This document shows, one piece after another, positions 5,266-10,561 of a stretch of DNA of 10,561 nucleotides. The DNA lies in contig DAEF01000218.1 of assembly GCA_002495225.1 (NCBI GenBank), positions 1 to 10,561 of the forward strand, in the 5' to 3' direction. Source of the stretch: Methanoregulaceae archaeon UBA288. GTDB lineage: Archaea > Halobacteriota > Methanomicrobia > Methanomicrobiales > Methanospirillaceae. A program made the translations under genes and the position numbers. Numbering within the stretch: the first letter of the stretch is position 1; each line of letters starts with the position of its first letter. The notes under the pieces were generated by a model. The model did not search any database and was not told where the DNA came from. It saw only the letters and a list, made by a program, of their open reading frames with translations.

Positions 5266-5358
5266 AAATGTTCGATTATTGTTCGAACAAAAATAGAATC
5301 TACGACGGGGACACTTGAACATTATTCGAACATTTTCCATTGCCTTAAATCTTCGAAG
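5266..5358. promoter_or_regulatory. Cluster of TTCGAA palindromes before the DUF2080 gene
   Basis: An A/T-rich island in otherwise G/C-rich DNA. GTTCGAAC (5281-5288), TTCGAA (5325-5330) and CTTCGAAG (5351-5358) are palindromes, and TTCGA recurs at 5271-5275. The 21-nt blocks 5266-5286 and 5315-5335 match as an inverted repeat at 18 of 21 positions. CTTAAATGTTCGA (5264-5276) and CTTAAATCTTCGA (5344-5356) match as a direct repeat at 12 of 13. TTAAAT at 5345-5350 can serve as TATA box, giving a transcript that begins at about the ATG at 5373. The sites flank and overlap this core promoter, as expected for operators; a transposon end is the alternative. Confidence 0.6.
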
Positions 5359-5372
5359 CGCGATGTACCGAT

Positions 5373-5522
5373 ATGGAACCGATGCGGATCGAGCTGACCG
5401 GGTACGACGTGGTGGAGAAGAGAGCGACCAGGCAGGGCAACTCGGCCCACGTCCTGATCCCGCCGTCCTGGATCGGAAAGCGGGTCAAGGCCATCCTGCT
5501 CGAGCCCACCGGCAGGGACTGA
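5373..5522 (+). CDS. DUF2080-type transposon-associated protein (49 aa)
   Basis: The short ORF encodes 49 residues starting MEPMRIELTGYDVVEKRATR and ending VKAILLEPTGRD. The core RQGNSAHVLIPPSWIGKRVK matches the DUF2080 pattern (ExxVxxxGNSxxVxxPxxWxGKxVKxI), a small swapped-hairpin, AbrB-like fold found beside transposases in archaea. A DNA-binding, autoregulatory dimer is an inference from that fold. A second ATG at 5382 is possible. The first is preferred because the TTAAAT box at 5345-5350 predicts a leaderless start at it. No transposase or recognisable remnant follows in the next 687 nt, so the gene is an orphan, possibly the residue of an insertion. The upstream palindromes are candidate binding sites for this protein. 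Confidence 0.85.
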   Translation: MEPMRIELTGYDVVEKRATRQGNSAHVLIPPSWIGKRVKAILLEPTGRD

Positions 5523-6209
5523 TCGCCGAAACGCCAGCAGGCCGAAGGGCCCGGGGGGCTAGAGCCGCCACGGGATATCGCCGGGGAGCCCCGGACGTCG
5601 GCGGCGTCATTCAGGGCGGCGCGCCCCTTCGATGTCGGCCCCGTCCCGGTCCTGCTCGCGGCCGATTTCGAACGCCGGCAGACCTCCTCGCATCGCGATG
5701 CGTGACGAGCGGCGTCCTCACCCCCGTCGCCGGTCCCAGCGGACAGTATGGCGCCGTCATTTCGGCCGGCCCCTGCCGTGTTCACCGATGGTGGGTACAC
5801 CTCGACCGGGTCCGTCTGCCGGTCCGTGACGGTGCGATCCGGTTGCCCCGCGCCGCGTGCCCTCGCCCGGCACCGCTGCAGGTTCTCGAGATGCCCGGGC
5901 GCGTCCACGCACTCCTGCCGCCCGGCGACGCCGATGAGCAGGTCCCCCCTGCGAGATGCCTCCGCCACTACCCGGGGTGACGGCGGTAGCGCCGTTCGCG
6001 AAACCCGCGCTGCCGGGTTTCCTTCACGGTGTCTCCTCCCCGGGGCGGCGGGGTGAGGGGCGAGGGGTGTCGGGCGGGTATCGGCGCCATGAGTGTTCAA
6101 AAAGCCCTACCCGCCCGGGCCGGTGCGACCTCGGGCCGGGCACCTCCCCAAACGTTATCTCCTGGTACCGTCAAGGTCTGCGCGCACAGGCTCTCACCGG
6201 TATCGCACC
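5523..6209. other. 687-nt spacer without a supported gene
   Basis: Open frames on both strands are low-complexity Pro/Arg/Gly/Ser sequences without family features, and the longest on the minus strand runs through the DUF2080 gene in antisense. An 8-bp hairpin, GAAACCCG/CGGGTTTC with a CGCTGC loop, lies at 6000-6021. A possible TATA box for the kinase (CGTTATCT) is near 6151-6158. I looked for a transposase remnant after the DUF2080 gene and saw none. The stretch may be decayed sequence. Confidence 0.5.
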
Positions 6210-8447
6210 ATGTCCACACCCCCGTTCCCCCTCGACGCCATCCGCCAGCCCGCCTTCCTGTGGAGCACCGACGGCCGTATCGCCGGGGCGAACGACCTGG
6301 CCGAAACCCTCGCCGGACAGACGCTCCTCGGGTGCACCGCCGCCGACCTCGTCGCCATCTGCGCCGCCCGGGCCCCCGACGGCGCGCAGCTCGCGCCCGG
6401 GGAGCTGCCCGCCGCACGGGCGCTCGGGGGAGAGGAAGGCGTCCGGCTCCCCCTCGCCATCGCGCCCGCCGACGGCGTTCCCACGCAGGTTCTCGCCACG
6501 GCCTCCCCCATACGGAAGAGGGGGCGCGTCGCCGGGGCCCTCGAGTGCTGGCAGACCGTTGCGTCTTCTGACGCGCCCCTGCCCGCGCACGAGGAGCGGC
6601 TCGGCACCTGCGATGAGACGCTCCGCACGCTCTTCACCTCCATGGGGGAGGGGTTCTTCCTCTTCGAGCTCAGGACGGACGGGGCCGGGCGGCCCGCGGG
6701 CGCAGTCTTCCTCGACGCCACCCCCGCGTTCGAGCACCTCGCGGGGGTACCGGCAGGGGGACTCGTGGGCCGCGACGTGGCCGAACTTCTCCCGGGGCTC
6801 GCGGCCCGGCAGCTCGAACGGAACGCGACGCCCGCCGGCGACGGCGCCCCCTGGCGGTTCGAGGCGTTCAGCCCCACCCTCGACCGGTGGATGGACGTGC
6901 ACGTCTTCTCGCTGGGAAACGGGCGGCGGTTCGGCGCCGTCGTCTCGGACGTCACCGGGCGGCGACTGACGGAGGAGGCGCTGCAGCGCGAACGCGTCTT
7001 CAACGCCGGCGTGATGTCGACTACAGCAGCATTGATCGTCGTCCTCGACCGGGAGGGGCGCATCGTCCGGTTCAACGAGGCGTGCGAACGGCTCACCGGC
7101 TACGCCTTCGAGGAGGTCCGGGACACGCCCTTCTGGGACCTGCTCATTCCTTCCGACGAGGCCGGGCGGGTGAAGAAGGGGTTCGCGGAGCTGCTCGGCG
7201 GCCGGTTCCCAAGCGTGCACGAGAACCACTGGCGGACCAAGAACGGCGAACGCCGGCTGATCCAGTGGGCGAACACGGTCCTGGCCGACGCCTCGGGAGC
7301 CGTCGAGTTCGTGATCGGCACCGGGATCGACGTCACCGAAGTCCGGCGGGCGGAGGTGGCCCTGCGCGAGAGCGAGGAGAAGTACCGGGCCCTCTTCACC
7401 TCCCTCGACAGCGGGTTCTGCCTCCAGGAGATCCTCTTCGACGACGAAGGCCGCGCGGTGGATTACCGGTTCCTCGAGGCGAACCCGGCTTTTGTCAAAC
7501 TGACAGGCCTTGCCGACGCGGTCGGAAGGACGATCCGGGAGATGGTGCCCGACCTCGAGGAGCACTGGTTCCAGATCTACGGCGAGATCGTGAAGACGGG
7601 CGAGCCCCGGCGCTTTGACCATACGGCGGCGCCGCTTACCGGGTGGTTCGAAGTCTACGCGTACCCCGTCGGCGGGCCCGGGACGAACCAGGTGGCCGTC
7701 CTCTTCACCGATATCACCGAGCGGGTGCGCGCGGACGAGGCGCTCCGGGCGTACGCCGAGGACCTGCGCCGCTCGAACGAGGACCTGGAACGGTTCGGCT
7801 ACGTCTCGAGCCACGACCTGCAGGAGCCCCTGCGGTCGATTGTCAGTTTCGCCCAGCTCCTCGAGCGGCGCTACCGGGGGAAGCTCGGCGCGGACGCTGA
7901 CGAGTACATCGACTTCATCGTCGAGGGCGGGAACCGGATGCAGGCCCTGATCCAGGACCTGCTCGCGTATTCGCGGGTGAACACGACGCGGGACCGGCAG
8001 CGCCCCACGGGGGTGGAGGACGTCCTGGCGGTGGTGGAGCGCCGCCTCGACGCCCCGCTCCGGGAGGCAGGCGCCGTGCTGACGCACGATGCGTTGCCGG
8101 CGGTGGCGGCGGACCCGCTCCAGCTCGAGCAGGTCTTCGAGAACCTGGTCCTGAACGCGATCAAGTTCCGCCGGCCACAGGAGCCGCTCCGGATCCACGT
8201 CGGCGCCCGCTCCCGGGACGGCTTCTGGGAGATCTCGGTCGCGGACAACGGGATAGGGATCGAGGAGGAGTACTTCGAGAAGATCTTCGTGATCTTCCAG
8301 CGCCTTCACACGAGAGACCGGTACGACGGGACGGGGATTGGCCTCGCGATCGTGAAGCGGATCGTCGACCGGCACGGCGGCACGGTCCGGGTCGAGTCGG
8401 TGCCGGGCGAGGGCACGACCTTCTTCTTCACGCTGCCGGCGGCGTGA
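6210..8447 (+). CDS. Soluble multi-PAS sensor histidine kinase
   Basis: A 745-aa protein without membrane segments, so a cytoplasmic sensor. Four PAS-like modules run about 8-115, 136-254, 260-383 and 389-508. The third is the most canonical (VVLDREGRIVRFNEACERLTGY) and ends in the usual IDVTEVRR linker. A coiled linker leads to HisKA with the H-box SSHDLQEPLRS (H535 phosphoacceptor). The ATPase domain (about 630-745) has the N-box NLVLNAIKF (N649), the G1 box DNGIGI (679-684) and the G2 box GTGIGLAI (707-714). The SHDLQEPLR form is the subgroup common in methanogens and phytochrome-like kinases. The ATG at 6210 is chosen because residues upstream are not PAS-like and a TATA-like element lies about 55 nt before; no clear Shine-Dalgarno is seen. 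No haem Cys-His motif or cofactor site is certain. There is no response regulator nearby, so its partner must be elsewhere. Confidence 0.95.
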   Translation: MSTPPFPLDAIRQPAFLWSTDGRIAGANDLAETLAGQTLLGCTAADLVAICAARAPDGAQLAPGELPAARALGGEEGVRLPLAIAPADGVPTQVLATASPIRKRGRVAGALECWQTVASSDAPLPAHEERLGTCDETLRTLFTSMGEGFFLFELRTDGAGRPAGAVFLDATPAFEHLAGVPAGGLVGRDVAELLPGLAARQLERNATPAGDGAPWRFEAFSPTLDRWMDVHVFSLGNGRRFGAVVSDVTGRRLTEEALQRERVFNAGVMSTTAALIVVLDREGRIVRFNEACERLTGYAFEEVRDTPFWDLLIPSDEAGRVKKGFAELLGGRFPSVHENHWRTKNGERRLIQWANTVLADASGAVEFVIGTGIDVTEVRRAEVALRESEEKYRALFTSLDSGFCLQEILFDDEGRAVDYRFLEANPAFVKLTGLADAVGRTIREMVPDLEEHWFQIYGEIVKTGEPRRFDHTAAPLTGWFEVYAYPVGGPGTNQVAVLFTDITERVRADEALRAYAEDLRRSNEDLERFGYVSSHDLQEPLRSIVSFAQLLERRYRGKLGADADEYIDFIVEGGNRMQALIQDLLAYSRVNTTRDRQRPTGVEDVLAVVERRLDAPLREAGAVLTHDALPAVAADPLQLEQVFENLVLNAIKFRRPQEPLRIHVGARSRDGFWEISVADNGIGIEEEYFEKIFVIFQRLHTRDRYDGTGIGLAIVKRIVDRHGGTVRVESVPGEGTTFFFTLPAA

Positions 8448-8472
8448 AGTCCGGCTCGGGCCAGACGGGGGT

Positions 8473-8500
8473 CGCGAAGCCGGCGACGGGTCCCTTCGCG
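8473..8500 (+). terminator. Weak hairpin after the kinase gene
   Basis: CGCGAAG (8473-8479) pairs with CTTCGCG (8494-8500) around a 14-nt loop, 25 nt after the kinase stop. No T-run follows, so the terminator role is a guess. The rest of the 8448-8651 spacer holds the TATA-like box at 8607-8614 and no other gene. Confidence 0.25.
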
Positions 8501-8606
8501 GATCGACGACGAGCGATCGCCGGTGGACCGTTCGGCACGCCTGAAGCCCCTGCGACAGCGGACCGCTCCGCCCGCCGGCCCCGAACACCCTGCCCCTTCC
8601 GGCACG

Positions 8607-8614
8607 CTTATCAT
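8607..8614 (+). promoter_or_regulatory. Probable TATA box of the M28 peptidase gene
   Basis: CTTATCAT is an A/T-rich core that predicts transcription start near 8636. The leader of about 16 nt would contain the GGAGAGGG ribosome-binding site at 8639-8646. This supports the GTG start at 8652 over the upstream ATG at 8523. Confidence 0.45.
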
Positions 8615-8651
8615 CCCGGCATCCAACACCTCGGGCACGGAGAGGGACCTT

Positions 8652-9806
8652 GTGCAGACCCGGTACCGTGTCCTGGCAGCGCTCGCGGCCTTGATGCTCG
8701 TCGCCGTCGCCGCGGCGACCGTCCTGGCGGAGCCCGACCGGCCCGCGCCCGCGTACGACCCGGCCGTCGCGCCCATTATCGAGCGGATCGACGCGTCGGA
8801 GATCTACCGGACGGCCGCCGACCTGCAGGGCATCCCGACCCGCGTCTACCCCTCCGCGGGGAACCGGCAGGCGGCCGACTACCTCTACGGGCGGCTGACG
8901 GCGATCCCCGGCCTCGAGGTCGAGTACCAGGACGACCGCTACCGGAACGTCGTGGCCACCCTCCCGGGGAGGGGCGGCGCGGCCGGCGAGACGGTCGTGG
9001 TCGGGGCGCACTACGACAGCGCGTCCTCCGATCCCGGGCGGGCCCCGGGAGCGACCGACGACGGCGCCGGCGTTGCGACCGTGCTCGAGCTCGCCCGGGT
9101 CATGAGCGCGTCCGGCTTCGACCGGACCGTCCAATTCGCCTTCTGGAACGCGGAGGAGACCGGCAAGGAGGGGAGCGGCGCGTACGTCCGGGACGCCGTC
9201 GAACGATCGATGGCGATCCCCCTCTACCTCAACTACGACGGCGCGTTCTACGACCCGGAGGGCAGGTTCGTCCTGGACGTCCTCGCGAACGAGGAGTCGG
9301 CGCCGTTCGCGGAAGCGCTCGCCCGTTACAACGACCTGTACGGCACCGGTTTCGAGCTGACCCGCAACGTGCACGGCTGCGCGAGCGACCACGAGTCCTT
9401 CTGGGAGGAGGGCTACCCGGCGATCTCGACCCACGCCGAAGAGCACGCCCCCGGGGCTCACAGCCCGGAGGACACGGTCGAGCAGATCCCCCTCGAGTAC
9501 GCCCGGCGGAACGCGCAGCTCGGACTGGTGCTCCTCGCCTCGACGGCGGGGCCGGTAGCGGCGCCGTCCGCGCCCGCGCCCGGCCCGGTGAAGTGGTACC
9601 CCGTCGGGGACCCCGGGTCCTTTCTCGACGCGCGCGCCGGGCCCGGCACCGCGCCGGTTGCCACGCCCCCCGATGCCGTCACCCCCGGCCCGGCCCTGAA
9701 GCCGGGGAGCCGTGCGTACGGGCTCGTGCCGCCGTCGGGCGGGTTCGTCCGGTGGTACCCGTCCGCGCGGTGGAAGGCGGGGATCGCCACGCCCACGTTC
9801 GGGTGA
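8652..9806 (+). CDS. Exported M28-family zinc metallopeptidase
   Basis: A 384-aa aminopeptidase-type enzyme. Residues 1-26 form a signal peptide or anchor (arginines, then a long Leu/Ala/Val run ending near VLAEP), so it should act outside the cytoplasm. The catalytic domain, about 40-300, carries the M28 ligands in order: H120 in VVGAHYDS, D137 in ATDDGAG, E168/E169 in WNAEETG, D196 in NYDG and H270 in GAHSPEDT. E168 is the expected general base and the rest bind two zinc ions, by family knowledge. After residue 300 comes a Pro/Ala-rich linker and a tail with two similar motifs, VKWYP (313-317) and VRWYP (366-370), not part of the usual enzyme. The GTG at 8652 is chosen over the ATG at 8523 because it follows GGAGAGGG by 5-6 nt and begins the signal peptide. 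It converges on the SOUL gene with 1 nt between the stops. Confidence 0.92.
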   Translation: MQTRYRVLAALAALMLVAVAAATVLAEPDRPAPAYDPAVAPIIERIDASEIYRTAADLQGIPTRVYPSAGNRQAADYLYGRLTAIPGLEVEYQDDRYRNVVATLPGRGGAAGETVVVGAHYDSASSDPGRAPGATDDGAGVATVLELARVMSASGFDRTVQFAFWNAEETGKEGSGAYVRDAVERSMAIPLYLNYDGAFYDPEGRFVLDVLANEESAPFAEALARYNDLYGTGFELTRNVHGCASDHESFWEEGYPAISTHAEEHAPGAHSPEDTVEQIPLEYARRNAQLGLVLLASTAGPVAAPSAPAPGPVKWYPVGDPGSFLDARAGPGTAPVATPPDAVTPGPALKPGSRAYGLVPPSGGFVRWYPSARWKAGIATPTFG

Positions 9807-9807
9807 G

Positions 9808-10326
9808 TCAGCGCCGGACCTCGACCGCGACCTCGTTCCGCCGCAGGAAGCCCGGGGTCATCGGCGCGTTGTAGCGCATCAGGAACGGGGAGCCCCGTGC
9901 GGCGATCCCGGCCTTCGCGAGCTCCTCCTCCAGCCGCGCCGCTACCGCCGCCACGTCGGCCGGCCGGGCGTGGCCGCTGAACCGGACCGCGGCCAGCTCC
10001 CGGGCCGGCACCGTCTCGATCCGGACGCGGTCGTCGGTCGGTTCCGGCGCCCGTTCGGCGGTCATCCCCGCGGGCAGCACGAACGACATCGTGCCCCCGC
10101 CGGAGATGACCGGCGAGGTCATGGGGATCGTCGACGACGTGATCACGGGCGCGGTCATGGGGATCGCGTCCCGGGCGCGGTTGGCGCCGGTGATGTAGGC
10201 GAAGAGCAGGCGGAACCCGGCGTCGTCTCCGTCGTCCCGCACGGTCGCCAGCACCAGCGGGGGGTAGCGCCGGATCTCGGCCTCGCCGGCCGTCCCGGCG
10301 ACCTCGTAGGGAGTCGTGTCGGTCAT
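9808..10326 (-). CDS. SOUL-family haem-binding protein
   Basis: A 172-aa soluble protein, a usual length for the family, likely to bind haem or another tetrapyrrole in the cytoplasm; family members differ and some have unknown ligands. Diagnostic segments are EAEIRRYPPLVLATV (15-29), FAYITGANRARDAIPMTAPV (42-61), MSFVLPAGM (80-88), RELAAVRFSG (109-118) and FLMRYNAPMTPGFLRRNEV (148-166). The ATG at 10326 is preferred because MTDTTPYEVAG begins the family-like sequence; the upstream extension in the open frame is not conserved in character and the Shine-Dalgarno is weak. The A/T-rich block near 10399-10405 may be a shared promoter with the divergent helix-turn-helix gene, leaving a leader of about 50 nt here. 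Confidence 0.92.
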   Translation of the reverse strand: MTDTTPYEVAGTAGEAEIRRYPPLVLATVRDDGDDAGFRLLFAYITGANRARDAIPMTAPVITSSTIPMTSPVISGGGTMSFVLPAGMTAERAPEPTDDRVRIETVPARELAAVRFSGHARPADVAAVAARLEEELAKAGIAARGSPFLMRYNAPMTPGFLRRNEVAVEVRR

Positions 10327-10398
10327 GGGGTCGTCACTCGCGCCACTATCGGCTCGCGGCCGGATGGATGTTTCGCTCTGCGGGCGGTGTAGGATCTC

Positions 10399-10405
10399 AT
10401 AATTA
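10399..10405. promoter_or_regulatory. Shared A/T-rich promoter core between divergent genes
   Basis: ATAATTA is the only A/T-rich core between the SOUL gene and the helix-turn-helix gene. On the plus strand it predicts transcription start near 10430, directly at the ATG at 10431. On the minus strand it predicts a start near 10376. Confidence 0.45.
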
Positions 10406-10409
10406 CTTG

Positions 10410-10430
10410 ACACCCGATGAGACCGGGTGT
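10410..10430. promoter_or_regulatory. Perfect inverted repeat abutting the start codon, probable operator
   Basis: ACACCCG (10410-10416) and CGGGTGT (10424-10430) are exact 7-bp arms around ATGAGAC. The right arm ends at the base before the ATG. It lies between the predicted TATA box and the predicted transcription start, where a bound repressor would block initiation. The downstream gene encodes a DNA-binding protein, so self-regulation is plausible. Confidence 0.55.
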
Positions 10431-10561
10431 ATGCAGAAGGTAGCGGCCGAAGACCCCGGGGAGATCGTCTCCTCCTATCATCGTGGCGAGGATGTCTCGT
10501 CTATCGCCGCACGTTACCACATCAGCCGCGAACGGGTCTATCAGATCCTTCGCTACACCCG
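10431..10561 (+). CDS. Partial helix-turn-helix protein, N-terminus
   Basis: Forty-three codons are visible before the window ends. The protein starts MQKVAAEDPGEIVSSYHRGE and continues with DVSSIAARYHISRERVYQIL, a clear helix-turn-helix: helix 2 about 22-30, turn at HIS, recognition helix about 32-41. The form is like sigma-70 region 4 or resolvase/Hin-type C-terminal domains and small archaeal HTH regulators. The ATG at 10431 is the only good start; an ATG at 10417 is in another frame and soon stops. A leaderless transcript is expected from the A/T-rich box at 10399-10405. It may be a small transcription regulator, or the start of a larger protein outside the window. Confidence 0.75.
   Translation, partial: MQKVAAEDPGEIVSSYHRGEDVSSIAARYHISRERVYQILRYT

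Noticed and set aside
5345..6100. A 251-codon minus-strand frame downstream of the DUF2080 gene
   Set aside because: It runs antisense through the DUF2080 gene and has biased, featureless composition. No transposase motif was found in it.
6171..9461. A 1096-codon open frame on the minus strand opposite the kinase and peptidase genes
   Set aside because: Its sequence is low-complexity Arg/Gly/Pro/Val without domain motifs, while both plus-strand genes carry complete catalytic motifs. Long antisense frames are expected at this GC content.
1..10561. CRISPR array, tRNA, rRNA or an intact insertion sequence
   Set aside because: I saw no regularly spaced repeats, no tRNA or rRNA signatures and no transposase. 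The only mobile-element trace is the orphan DUF2080 gene.

Overview
The window looks like a GC-rich euryarchaeal chromosome, most plausibly a methanogen of the Methanomicrobiales (Methanoculleus/Methanofollis type). This is an inference from three things: TATA-type boxes about 25 nt before putative starts, often with little or no leader; small proteins typical of that group (a DUF2080 transposon-associated protein and a CxxC protein of the kind usually annotated as 'NAC family transcription factor' in methanogens); and strongly GC-biased third codon positions. No core methanogenesis, rRNA or tRNA gene is present, so the assignment is moderate. The region is accessory in character: short mono- or bicistronic units on alternating strands with long non-coding spacers.

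Layout. 1-1301: an FabG-like short-chain dehydrogenase on the plus strand lies between two minus-strand paralogues of a small protein of unknown function, the first cut by the window edge. 1418-2031: a minus-strand cupin gene overlaps a small CxxC protein gene by ATGA. 2288-2689: a second, unrelated cupin. 2819-3910: a DUF2795-like small protein gene followed by an alpha/beta-hydrolase gene interrupted by one in-frame TAG just before its catalytic Asp. 3911-4276: a spacer packed with perfect short helices, the best candidate here for an undescribed structured RNA. 4277-5047: a DUF3267-type membrane zincin and a possible coupled small ORF. 5048-6209: spacers around an orphan DUF2080 gene whose promoter carries a cluster of TTCGAA palindromes.

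6210-8447: a soluble four-PAS histidine kinase. 8652-9806: an exported M28-family metallopeptidase with a proline-rich tail carrying two WYP motifs. 9808-10326: a convergent SOUL-type haem-binding protein. 10431-end: the start of a helix-turn-helix protein, with a perfect inverted repeat directly before its start codon.

The genes do not form one obvious pathway. Several touch redox, stress or signalling roles (SDR, cupins, SOUL, PAS kinase). The observations most worth checking are the structured spacer near 4031-4210, the amber codon in the hydrolase, and the palindromic operators in front of three small genes. Promoter, operator and RNA calls rest on sequence patterns only.
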